Assembly: GCF_030463535.1 (NCBI RefSeq)
Contig: NC_132881.1
Span: 9,408,526-9,472,525 of the forward strand
Length of the DNA stretch: 64,000 bases
Source: Salminus brasiliensis
Taxonomy: Eukaryota; Chordata; Actinopteri; Characiformes; Bryconidae
Direction: 5' to 3'
In this document: positions 48,520-57,903 of the stretch, piece by piece
Layout: each line of letters starts with the position of its first letter
Position numbering within the stretch: the first letter of the stretch is position 1
Notes under the pieces: generated by a model
Database searches by the model: none
The model's input: the letters and a program-made list of their open reading frames with translations, nothing else
Told to the model about the DNA's origin: nothing
Program-made: the position numbers and the translations under genes

Positions 48520-48756
48520 AGGCACCGCTGGGATTCGAACGCAGGATCTCCTGTTTACTAAACGGAGACTGGGGTTCGATTCCTGGTCTGGGTGACTGTG
48601 CTGTGCTACACCAAGAAGAGTCCTTGGGCAAGACTCCTAACACTACACTGTCCCACCTCTGTGAGTCGCTCTGGATAAGGGCGTCTGCTAAATGCCATAA
48701 ATGTAAATGTAAATGTAAATGTAAACAGGCCCTATAACCAACTAAGCCACGGCGCC
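48520..48756 (-). pseudogene. tRNA-Thr copy T6 interrupted by a SINE
   Basis: The Thr sequence is split in the anticodon region by a 163-bp insertion. The T-stem also carries a change (GCGTTCGAAT) and the terminator is CTCTT rather than TTTT. Confidence 0.85.
48563..48720 (+). mobile_element. 5'-truncated tRNA-derived SINE inside tRNA-Thr copy T6
   Basis: Begins near the B box (GGGGTTCGATTCC), then TCCTTGGGCAAGACTCC, the conserved GCTCTGGATAAGGGCGTCTG, TAAATGCC and an (ATGTAA)n tail. TAAAC flanks both sides as a likely short target duplication. The 163-bp excess of this unit over 923 bp independently confirms the insertion. Confidence 0.88.
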
Positions 48757-49279
48757 CTACATGACTGGTTTTCTATATCAATACAATGTAGCTTCAGGCA
48801 AACTCAAAAACATTCTCTTGCATACAAACTTCACACAGACAGCAAAAACAACTTCCCTGATTAGGAACCTCTGCATTTTCCAGAAAAAAATAACATCAAC
48901 TCTGAAAGCTTGTCTCAATTGCTTAAACCTATCATATACATGTACAGAGTCCTAGACCTTGTCACGCAGAATGTACACACAAAACTTAGCATCTTTTGTT
49001 TACCCTTCAGGTTCCGTTTAAACATCTTTTAATGGATCAGCAAACATCATTCTGATTCAGAAAAGGCTAAAATCCTACATTTCAAACTGCTTCATCTCAC
49101 TTTTCACAAATACATGCAGAATCTTCTGCAGCACAAATATGTTCCAATACCGCAACATCAAACAGAATATTTCTGAAAGTTTGAAATTGCTATTAATTAG
49201 GTAAAAAGACTAGAGAAAATCTTGCAAATAAAAGTACAAAAAGGTAGTAGACAGAGCTATAAAGAAGAGGAAAAACTCT

Positions 49280-49369
49280 TGACTCTGGTGAGACTCGAAC
49301 CCACAACCTTTGAATTGCTCCAGTTAGTTATCTAGAAGTCCAATGCGCTATCCATTGCGCCACAGAGCC
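49280..49369 (-). tRNA. tRNA-Arg(TCT) with intron, copy R6
   Basis: Closely matches vertebrate tRNA-Arg(TCT): GGCTCTGTGGCGCAATGG start, D-stem GCGC/GCGC, loop CTTCTAA interrupted after position 37 by a 17-nt intron (GATAACTAACTGGAGCA), T-loop TTCGAGT. Decodes AGA (and AGG by wobble). It is the one Arg copy with a T5 tract close downstream. One T-stem G-T wobble, and discriminator A in place of G. The intron would be removed by the tRNA splicing endonuclease. Confidence 0.8.
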
Positions 49370-49605
49370 CAGGTGAAGAAACTGGTTCCTTGGCCAACCT
49401 TCCTATACAATAACAGTAGTGCTGCTAATATTTGAGGCAAATAATAAATTTACTATGCATATGTAAATCCCAGTGGTCTGATGATTGTCTGCAAGTCTAA
49501 GCACACACCAAAGCTCTGCATACTGTTAGTCATAGTCTGACGCCAATAAAAAAAGGGTTGATTTACTCATTGTAGCAGTTACTAATTAAAGATTACCCAA
49601 GGAAA

Positions 49606-49680
49606 AGGCACCGCGGGGATTCAAACCCAGGATCTCCTGTTTACTAGACAGGCGCTATAACCAACTAAGCCACGGCAGCC
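49606..49680 (-). pseudogene. tRNA-Thr-like copy T7
   Basis: TTTGA T-loop and one extra base in the acceptor 5' strand (GGCTGCCG). Confidence 0.72.
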
Positions 49681-50202
49681 TACCTGAGCGGCTTTTTATA
49701 TCAACACAATATAGCTTCAGGCAAACTCAAAAACATTCTATTGCATACAAACTTCACACAGACAGCAAAAACAACTTCCCTGATTAGGAACCTCTGCATT
49801 TTCCAGAAAAAAATAACATCAACTCTGAAAGCTTGTCTCAATTGCTTAAACCTATCATACACATGTACAGAGTACTAGACCTTGTCACGCAGAATGTACA
49901 CACAAAACTTAGCATCTTTTGTTTACCCTTCAGGTTCCGTTTAAACATCTTTTAATGGATCAGTAAACATCATTCTGATTCAGAAAAGGCTAAAATCCTA
50001 CATTTCAAACTGCTTCATCTCACTTTTCACAAATACATGCAGAATCTTCTGCAGCACAAATATGTTCCAATACCCCAACATTAAATAGAATATTTCAGAA
50101 AGTTTGAAATTGCTATTAATTAGGTAAAAAGACTAGATAAAATCTTGCAAATAAAAGTACAAAAAGGTAGTAGACAGAGCTATAAAGAAGAGGAAACGCT
50201 CT

Positions 50203-50292
50203 CGACTCTGGGGGGACTCGAACCCACAACCTTTGAATTGCTCCAGCTATTTATCTAGAAGTCCAATGCGCTATCCACTGCTACACAGAGCC
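50203..50292 (-). pseudogene. tRNA-Arg-like copy R7
   Basis: TCT anticodon kept. The D-stem 5' half is TAGC and cannot pair with GCGC; T-stem change from an extra G on the + strand side (GGGGGGACT). Confidence 0.65.
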
Positions 50293-50528
50293 CAGGTGAA
50301 GAAACTGGTTCCTTGGCCAACCTTCCTATAAAATAACAGTAGTGCTGCTAATATTTGACGCAAATAATGAATTTACTACGCATATGTAAGTCCCAGTGGT
50401 CTGATGATTATCTGCAAGTCTAAGCACACACCAAAGCTCTGCATACTGTTAGTCATAGTCTGACGCCAATAAAAAAAGGGTTGATTTACTCATTGTAGCA
50501 GTTACTGATTAAAGATTACCCAAGGAAG

Positions 50529-50602
50529 AGGCACCGCTGGGATTCGAACCCATGATCTCCTGTTTACTAGACAGGCGCTATAACCAACTAAGCCACAGCG
50601 CC
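50529..50602 (-). tRNA. tRNA-Thr(AGT), copy T8 (weak)
   Basis: A and B boxes intact and AGT anticodon. The acceptor has a T-G wobble at 6-67, and one T-stem pair is lost (ATGGG). Downstream sequence is CTCTTCC, so termination would be poor. Confidence 0.6.
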
Positions 50603-51125
50603 CTACCTGACTGGTCTGCTATATCAATACAATATAGCTTCAGGCAAACTCAAAAACATTCTCTTGCATACAAACTTCACACAGACAGCAAAAACAACTT
50701 CCCTGATTAGGGACCTCTGCATTTTCCAGAAACAAATAACATCAACTCTGAAAGCTTGTCTCAATTGCTTAAACCTATCATATACATGTACAGAGTACTA
50801 GACCTTGTCACGCAGAATGTACACACAAAACTTAGCATCTTTTGTTTACCCTTCAGGTTCCGTTTAAACATCTTTTAATGGATCAGTAAACATCATTCTG
50901 ATTCAGAAAAGGCTAAAATCCTACATTTCAAACTGCTTCATCTCACTTTTCACAAATACATGCAGAATCTTCTGCAGCACAAATATGTTCCAATACCCCA
51001 ACATCAAACAGAATATTTCTTAAAGTTTGAAATTGCTATTAATTAGGTAAAAAGACTAGAGAAAACCTTGCAAATAAAAGTACAAAAAGGTAGTAGACAG
51101 AGCTATAAAGAAGAGGAAACACTCT

Positions 51126-51204
51126 CGACTCTGGTGGGACTCAAACCCACAACCTTTGAATTGCTCCAGCTATTTATCTAGAAGTCCAATGCGCTATCCA
51201 CTGC
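51126..51204 (-). pseudogene. tRNA-Arg copy R8, 5' end deleted
   Basis: The first part of the tRNA is missing: after GCGCTATCCACTGC on the + strand, the sequence jumps to spacer (ACACATCAAAGCTC) of the next unit. The same deletion junction is found in R12, 3,504 bp away. Confidence 0.85.
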
Positions 51205-51307
51205 ACACATCAAAGCTCTGCATACTGTTAGTCATAGTCTAACACCAATAAAAAAAGGGTTGATTTACTCATTGTAGCAGTTACTGATTAAAGATTACCC
51301 AAGGAAA

Positions 51308-51381
51308 AGGCACCGCTGGGATTCCAAGCCAGGATCTCCTGTTTACTAGACAGGCGCTATAACCAACTAAGCCACGGCACC
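51308..51381 (-). pseudogene. tRNA-Thr-like copy T9
   Basis: Carries GGCTTGGAATCC in place of GGTTCGAATCC (T-stem and B-box damage), a lesion shared with T10, T12, T13 and T16. Confidence 0.75.
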
Positions 51382-51855
51382 CTACCTGACTGCTTTTTTA
51401 TATCAACACAATATAGCTTCAGGCAAACTCAAAAACATTCTCTTGCATACAAACTTCACATAGACAGCAAAAACAACTTCCCTGATTAGGAACCTCTGCA
51501 TTTTCCAGAAACAAATAACATCAACTCTGAAAGCTTGTCACGCAGAATGTACACACAAAACTTAGCATCTTTTGTTTACCCTTCAGGTTCCGTTTAAACA
51601 TCTTTTAATGGATCAGTAAACATCATTCTGACTCAGAAAAGGCTAAAATCCAACATTTCAAACTGCTTCATCTCACTTTTCACAAATACATGCAGAATCT
51701 TCTGCAGCACAAATATGTTCCAATACCCCAACATCAAACAGAATATTTCTTAAAGTTTGAAATTGCTATTAATTAGGTAAAAAGACTAGAGAAAATCTTG
51801 CAAATAAAAGTACAAAAAGGTAGTAGACAGAGCTATAAAGAAGAGGAAACACTCT

Positions 51856-51945
51856 CGACTCTTTTGGGAGTCGAACCCACAACCTTTGAATTGCTCCAGC
51901 TATTTATCTAAAAGGCCAATGCGCTATCCACTGCTACACAGAGCC
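51856..51945 (-). pseudogene. tRNA-Arg-like copy R9 with anticodon TTT
   Basis: Same TTT anticodon and TAGC D-stem lesion as R5. The T-stem on the 3' side is also altered (CTTTTGGG on the + strand). Confidence 0.68.
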
Positions 51946-52181
51946 CAGGTGAAGAAACTGGTTCCTTGGCCAACCTTCCTATAAAATAACAGTAGTGCTG
52001 CTAATATTTGAGGCAAATAATGAATTTACTACGCATATGTAAATCCCAGTGGTCTGATGATTATCTGCAAGTCTAAGCACACACCAAAGCTCTGCATACT
52101 GTTAGTCATAGTCTGACGCCAATAAAAAAAGGTTTGATTTACTCATTGTAGCAGTTACTGATTAAAGATTACCCAAGGAAA

Positions 52182-52255
52182 AGGCACCGCTGGGATTCCA
52201 AGCCAGGATCTCCTGTTTACTAGACAGGCGCTATAACCAACTAAGCCACAGCACC
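52182..52255 (-). pseudogene. tRNA-Thr-like copy T10
   Basis: The shared TTGGAAT T-loop lesion. Acceptor also changed (GGTGCTG). Confidence 0.75.
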
Positions 52256-52782
52256 CTACCTGACTGATTTTCTATATCAACACAATATAGCTTGAGGCAA
52301 ACTCAAAAACATTCTCTTGCATACAAACTTCACACAGACAGCAAAAAAAAAAAACTTCCCTGATTAGGAACCTCTGCATTTTCCAGAAACAAATAACATC
52401 AACTCTGAAAGCTTGTCTCAATTGCTTAAACCTATCATACACATGTACAGAGAACTAGATCTTGTCACGCAGAATGTACACACAAAACTTAGCATCTTTT
52501 GTTTACCCTTCAGGTTCCGTTTAAACATCTTTTAATGGATCAGTAAACATCATTCTGATTCAGAAAAGGCTAAAATCCTACATTTCAAACTGCTTCATCT
52601 CACTTTTCACAAATACATGCAGAATCTTCTGCAGCACAAATATGTTCCAATACCCCAACATCAAACAGAATATTTCTGAAAGTTTGAAATTGCTATTAAT
52701 TAGGTAAAAAGACTAGAGAAAATCTTGCAAATAAAAGTACAAAAAGGTAGTAGACAGAGCTATAAAGAAGAGGAAACACTCT

Positions 52783-52872
52783 CGACTCTGGTGGGACTCG
52801 AACCCACAACCTTTGAATTGCTCCAGCTATTTATCTAGAAGTCCAATGAGCTATCCATTGCGCCACAGAGCC
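52783..52872 (-). tRNA. tRNA-Arg(TCT) with intron, copy R10
   Basis: Intact acceptor, anticodon loop, 17-nt intron and T-arm. One D-stem mismatch (GCGC with GCTC). No T4 tract within the first 15 bases downstream. Confidence 0.65.
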
Positions 52873-53109
52873 CAGGTGAAGAAACTGGTTCCTTGGCCAA
52901 CCTTCCTATAAAATAACAGTAGTGCTGCTAATATTTGAGGCAAATAATAAATTTACTATGCATATGTAAATCCCAGTGGTCTGATGATTATCTGCAAGTC
53001 TAAGCACACACCAAAGCTCTGCATACTGTTAGTCATAGTCTGACGCCAATAAAAAAAAGGGTTGATTTACTCATTGTAGCAGTTACTGATTAAAGATTAC
53101 CCAAGGAAA

Positions 53110-53183
53110 AGGCACCGCTGGGAATACAACCCAGGATCTCCTATTTACTAGACAGGCGCTATAACCAACTAAGCCACGGCGCC
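53110..53183 (-). pseudogene. tRNA-Thr-like copy T11
   Basis: T-loop reads TTGTATT, so the B box is lost. Anticodon AGT kept, with one G-T wobble in its stem. Confidence 0.75.
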
Positions 53184-53706
53184 CTACCTGACTGGTTTTC
53201 TATATCAACACAATATAGCTTCAGGCAAACTCAAAAAAATTCTCTTGCATACAAACTTCACACAGACAGCAAAAACAACTTCCCTGATTAGGAACCTCTG
53301 CATTTTCCAGAAACAAATAACATCAACTCTGAAAGCTTGTCTCAATTGCTTAAACCTATCATATACATGTACAGAGTACTAGACCTTGTCACGCAGAATG
53401 TACACACAAAACTTAGCATCTTTTGTTTACCCTTCAGGTTCTGTTTAAACATCTTTTAATGGATCAGCAAACATCATTCTGATTCAGAAAAGGCTAAAAT
53501 CCTACATTTCAAACTGCTTCATCTCACTTTTCACAAATACATGCAGAATCTTCTGCAGCACAAATATGTTCCAATACCCCAACATCAAACAGAATATTTC
53601 TGAAAGTTTGAAATTGCTATTAATTAGGTAAAAAGACTAGAGAAAATCTTACAAATAAAAGTACAAAAAGGTAGTAGACAGAGCTATAAGGAAGAGGAAA
53701 CACTCT

Positions 53707-53796
53707 CGACTCTGGTGGGACTCGATCCCACAACCTTTGAATTGCTCCAGCTATTTATCTAGAAGTCCAATGCGCTATCCATTGCGCCACAGAGCC
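53707..53796 (-). pseudogene. tRNA-Arg(TCT) copy R11, B-box change
   Basis: All stems and the intron look normal, but the T-loop starts ATCGA instead of TTCGA, altering the invariant T54. R14 shares this. It might still work weakly. Confidence 0.55.
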
Positions 53797-54032
53797 CAGG
53801 TGAAGAAACGGGTTCCTTGGCCAACCTTCCTATAAAATAACAGTAGTGCTGCTAATATTTGAGGCAAATAATAAATTTACTATCCATATGTAAATCCCAG
53901 TGGTCTGATGATTATCTGCAAGTCTAAGCACACACCAAAGCTCTGCATACTGTTAGCCATAGTCTGACAACAATAAAAAAAGGGTTGATTTACTCATTGT
54001 AGCAGTTACTGATTAAAGATTACCCAAGGAAA

Positions 54033-54106
54033 AGGCACCGCTGGGATTCCAAGCCAGGATCTCCTGTTTACTAGACAGGCGCTATAACCAACTAAGCCAC
54101 GGCGCC
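54033..54106 (-). pseudogene. tRNA-Thr-like copy T12
   Basis: Otherwise normal, but with the shared TTGGAAT T-loop lesion. Confidence 0.72.
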
Positions 54107-54629
54107 CTACCTGACTGGTTTTCTATATCAACACAATATAGCTTCAGGCAAACTCAAAAACATTCTCTTATATACAAACTTCACACAGACAGCAAAAACA
54201 ACTTCCCTGATTAGGAACCTCTGCATTTTCCAGAAACAAATAACATCAACTCTGAAAGCTTGTCTCAATTGCTTAAACCTATCATATACATGTACAGAGT
54301 ACTAGACCTTGTCACGCAGAATGTACACACAAAACTTAGCATCTTTTGTTTACCCTTCAGGTTCCGTTTAAACATCTTTTAATGGATCAGTAAACATCAT
54401 TCTGATTTAGAAAAGGCTAAAATCCTACATTTCAAACTGCTTCATCTCACTTTTCACAAATACATGGAGAATCTTCTGCAGCACAAATATGTTCCAATAC
54501 CCCAACATCAAACAGAATATTTCTTAAAGTTTGAAATTGCTATTAATTAGGTAAAAAGACTAGAGAAAATCTTGCAAATAAAAGTACAAAAAGGTAGTAG
54601 ACAGAGCTATAAAGAAGAGGAAACACTCT

Positions 54630-54708
54630 CGACTCTGGTGGGACTCAAACCCACAACCTTTGAATTGCTCCAGCTATTTATCTAGAAGTCCAATGCGCTA
54701 TCCACTGC
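54630..54708 (-). pseudogene. tRNA-Arg copy R12, 5' end deleted
   Basis: Same truncation as R8 at exactly +3,504 bp, part of a duplicated four-unit block. Confidence 0.85.
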
Positions 54709-54810
54709 ACACACCAAAGCTCTGCATACTGTTAGTCATAGTCTGACACCAATAAAAAAGGGTTGATTTACTCATTGTAGCAGTTACTGATTAAAGATTA
54801 CCCAAGGAAA

Positions 54811-54884
54811 AGGCACAGCTGGGATTCCAAGCCAGGATCTCCTGTTTACTAGACAGGCGCTATAACCAACTAAGCCACGGCACC
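54811..54884 (-). pseudogene. tRNA-Thr-like copy T13
   Basis: Shared TTGGAAT lesion plus an acceptor-stem change (CTGTGCC). Confidence 0.75.
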
Positions 54885-55358
54885 CTACCTGACTGCTTTT
54901 CTATATCAACACAATATAGCTTCAGGCAAACTCAAAAACATTCTCTTGCATACAAACTTCACATAGACAGCAAAAACAACTTCCCTGATTAGGAACCTCT
55001 GCATTTTCCAGAAACAAATAACATCAACTCTGAAAGCTTGTCACGCAGAATGTACACACAAAACTTAGCATCTTTTGTTTACCCTTCAGGTTCCGTTTAA
55101 ACATCTTTTAATGGATCAGTAAACATCATTCTGACTCAGAAAAGGCTAAAATCCAACATTTCAAACTGCTTCATCTCACTTTTCACAAATACATGCAGAA
55201 TCTTCTGCAGCACAAATATGTTCCAATACCCCAACATCAAACAGAATATTTCTGAAAGTTTGAAATTGCTATTAATTAGGTAAAAAGACTAGAGAAAATC
55301 TTGCAAATAAAAGTACAAAAAGGTAGTAGACAGAGCTATAAAGAAGAGGAAACACTCT

Positions 55359-55448
55359 CGACTCTGGTGGGAGTCGAACCCACAACCTTTGAATTGCTCC
55401 AGCTATTTATCTAAAAGGCCAATGCGCTATCCACTGCTACACAGAGCC
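55359..55448 (-). pseudogene. tRNA-Arg-like copy R13 with anticodon TTT
   Basis: TTT anticodon (loop CTTTTA) on an otherwise better preserved body than R5: the T-arm is intact (TTCGACT). The D-stem 5' half is TAGC. Confidence 0.68.
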
Positions 55449-55684
55449 CAGGTGAAGAAACTGGTTCCTTGGCCAACCTTCCTATAAAATAACAGTAGTG
55501 CTGCTAATATTTGAGGCAAATAATAAATTTACTATGCATATGTAAATCCCAGTGGTCTGATGATTATCTGCAAGTCTAAGCACACACCAAAGCTCTGCAT
55601 ACTGTTAGTCATAGTCTGACGCCAATAAAAAAAGAGTTGATTTACTCATTGTAGCAGTTACTGATTAAAGATTACCCAAGGAAA

Positions 55685-55758
55685 AGGCACCGCTGGGATT
55701 CGAACCCAGGATCTCCTGTTTACTAGACAGGCGCTATAACCAACTAAGCCACGGCACC
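55685..55758 (-). tRNA. tRNA-Thr(AGT), copy T14
   Basis: A and B boxes, AGT anticodon and TTTT terminator intact. Acceptor GGTGCCG/CGGTGCC uses two wobbles. Confidence 0.82.
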
Positions 55759-56284
55759 CTACCTGACTGATTTTCTATATCAACACAATATAGCTTGAGG
55801 CAAACTCAGAAACATTCTCTTGCATACAAACTTCACACAGACAGCAAAAAAAACAACTTCCCTGATTAGGAACCTCTGCATTTTCCAGAAACAAATAACA
55901 TCAACTCTGAAAGCTTGTCTCAATTGCTTAAACCTATCATATACATGTACAGAGTACTAGACCTTGTCACGCAGAATGTACACACAAAACTTAGCATCTT
56001 TTGTTTACCCTTCAGGTTCTGTTTAAACATCTTTTAATGGATCAGCAAACATCATTCTGATTCAGAAAAGGCTAAAATCCTACATTTCAAACTGCTTCAT
56101 CTCACTTTTCACAAATACATGCAGAATCTTCTGCAGCACAAATATGTTCCAATACCCCAACATCAAACAGAATATTTCTGAAAGTTTGAAATTGCTATTA
56201 ATTAGGTAAAAAGACTAGAGAAAATCTTGCAAATAAAAGTACAAAAAGGTAGTAGACAGAGCTATAAAGAAGAGGAAACACTCT

Positions 56285-56374
56285 CGACTCTGGTGGGACT
56301 CGATCCCACAACCTTTGAATTGCTCCAGCTATTTATCTAGAAGTCCAATGCGCTATCCATTGCGCCACAGAGCC
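56285..56374 (-). pseudogene. tRNA-Arg(TCT) copy R14, B-box change
   Basis: Identical T-loop change to R11 (ATCGA); remainder normal including the intron. Confidence 0.55.
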
Positions 56375-56610
56375 CAGGTGAAGAAATGGGTTCCTTGGCC
56401 AACCTTCCTATAAAATAACAGTAGTGCTGCTAATATTTGAGGCAAATAATAAATTTACTATGCATATGTAAATCCCAGTGGTCTGATGATTATCTGCAAG
56501 TCTAAGCACACACCAAAGCTCTGCATACTGTTAGCCATAGTCTGACGCCAATAAAAAAAGGGTTGATTTACTCATTGTAGCAGTTACTGATTAAAGATTA
56601 CCCAAGGAAA

Positions 56611-56684
56611 AGGCACCGCTGGGATTCGAACCCAGGATCTCCTGTTTACTAGACAGGCCCTATAACCAACTAAGCCACGGCGCC
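56611..56684 (-). tRNA. tRNA-Thr(AGT), copy T15
   Basis: Acceptor GGCGCCG/CGGTGCC as in vertebrate tRNA-Thr(AGT), B box and anticodon intact, TTTT terminator. One D-stem pair (10-25) is lost by a C to G change. Confidence 0.72.
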
Positions 56685-57207
56685 CTACATGACTGGTTTT
56701 CTATATCAATACAATGTAGCTTCAGGCAAACTCAAAAACATTCTCTTGCATACAAACTTTACACAGACAGCAAAAACAACTTCCCTGATTAGGAACCTCT
56801 GCATTTTCCAGAAACAAATAACATCAACTCTGAAAGCTTGTCTCAATTGCTTAAACCTATCATATACATGTACAGAGTACTAGACCTTGTCACGCAGAAT
56901 GTACACACAAAACTTAGCATCTTTTGTTTACCCTTCAGGTTTCGTTTAAACATCTTTTAATGGATCAGCAAACATCATTCTGATTCAGAAAAGGCTAAAA
57001 TCCTACATTTCAAACTGCTTCATCTCACTTTTCACAAATACATGCAGAATCTTCTGCAGCACAAATATGTTCCAATACCCCAACATCAAACAGAATATTT
57101 CTGAAAGTTTGAAATTGCTATTAATTAGGTAAAAAGACTAGAGAAAATCTTGCAAATAAAAGTACAAAAAGGTAGTAGACAGAGCTATAAAGAAGAGGAA
57201 ACACTCT

Positions 57208-57297
57208 CAACTCTGGTGGGACTCGAACCCACAACCTTTGAATTGCTCCAGTTATTTATCTAGAAGTCCAATGCGCTAACCATTGCGCCACAGAGCC
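57208..57297 (-). tRNA. tRNA-Arg(TCT) with intron, copy R15
   Basis: D-stem GCGC/GCGC intact, TCT anticodon, 17-nt intron, T-loop TTCGAGT. The acceptor end pair is a G-T wobble (AGAGTTG end). Only TTT is found close downstream. Confidence 0.68.
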
Positions 57298-57533
57298 CAG
57301 GCGAAGAAGTTGGTTCCTTGGCCAACCTTCCTATAAAATAACAGTAGTGCTGCTAATATTTGAGGCAAATAATAAATTTACTATGCATATGTAAATCCCA
57401 GTGGTCTGATGATTATCTGCAAGTCAAAGCACACACCAAAGCTCTGCATACTGTTAGTCATAGTCTGACACCAATAAAAAAAGGGTTGATTTACTCATTG
57501 TAGCAGTTACTGATTAAAGATTACCAAAGGAAA

Positions 57534-57584
57534 AGGCACCGCTGGGATTCCAAGCCAGGATCTCCTGTTTACTAGACAGGCGCT
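57534..57584 (-). pseudogene. tRNA-Thr copy T16, truncated at the Ty3 element
   Basis: The 3' 51 bases of a Thr copy with the shared TTGGAAT lesion. The 5' part is missing, because the LTR begins at 57,585 and the far side of the element does not continue the tRNA. Confidence 0.88.
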
Positions 57585-57789
57585 TGTTGTGTTGACTTGT
57601 CGTTCAGAGTCAGACATTAACCACACACGATTATGGAACAGAGAGCTTACTATTTTGTTTATTCTTCCCCTCCTTTCCTCTCTTCTTTCTCTTACCTCAA
57701 ACAGTCCACTAGTGCTCCCCAGTGTCCTAAATCCGTAACAACGAATTTGTTTAATATATGCATTAAACACATTGCATATGGACACAACA
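57585..57789 (-). repeat. 3' LTR of the Ty3/gypsy element
   Basis: TGTTGTGT...ACACAACA termini form an inverted repeat. Minus-strand ATATATTAA is TATA-like and AGAATAAAC holds a polyadenylation signal. It directly follows the purine tract at 57,790-57,800. Confidence 0.92.
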
Positions 57790-57800
57790 TCTTCCCTCTT
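57790..57800 (-). promoter_or_regulatory. Polypurine tract of the Ty3/gypsy element
   Basis: AAGAGGGAAGA on the minus strand abuts the LTR start TGTTGTG. Confidence 0.75.
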
Positions 57801-57903
57801 GAACAAAGAATACCTTCTTGTAACTCAGAAGAACCTGACAGTATTATTAATGTAACAGTAACGCTTTAACTAAAACCTGAATATTGTAAATCACATTTTA
57901 TGA

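Larger units (their letters stand above)
51126..54629 (-). repeat. Four-unit higher-order block in the tRNA array
   Basis: Units starting at T8/R8 through T12 (steps 779, 874, 928, 923; sum 3,504) are followed by a partial second copy (778, 874, 926). Rare markers repeat in both: the R8/R12 truncation, the 49-bp spacer deletion GCTTGTCACGCAG, and the TTT anticodon of R9/R13. Confidence 0.88.
43806..57584 (-). repeat. Tandem tRNA array, 923-bp unit with tRNA-Thr(AGT) and tRNA-Arg(TCT)
   Basis: Sixteen Thr-type and fifteen Arg-type tRNA sequences alternate, all on the minus strand. Successive Thr starts are 897, 923, 923, 923, 923, 1086, 923, 779, 874, 928, 923, 778, 874, 926 and 923 bp apart. 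The 1086 step reflects a 163-bp SINE insertion. The 779/778 and 874 steps reflect deletions of about 145 and 49 bp that occur twice. Spacers are highly similar between units, so the array evolves by unequal exchange or conversion. The array stops inside a Thr copy where the Ty3 element begins. The 64-codon frames in spacers (for example 47,675-47,869) are not genes. Confidence 0.95.

Noticed and set aside
10560-54708. The same 3,504-bp offset in the satellite duplication and in the tRNA array
   Set aside because: In the satellite it is a sum of variable monomers and in the tRNA array the exact sum of four unit lengths. The sequences are unrelated, so equal numbers look coincidental.
47675-56883. 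Three near-identical 64-codon frames starting MTGFLYQ
   Set aside because: They lie in the tRNA array spacer, and most of the other units lack the start or frame. Similarity reflects DNA repeat homogenisation.
57507-57806. Minus-strand 99-codon frame in the 3' LTR
   Set aside because: It is the LTR copy of the gag start running out into tRNA sequence, not a separate gene.
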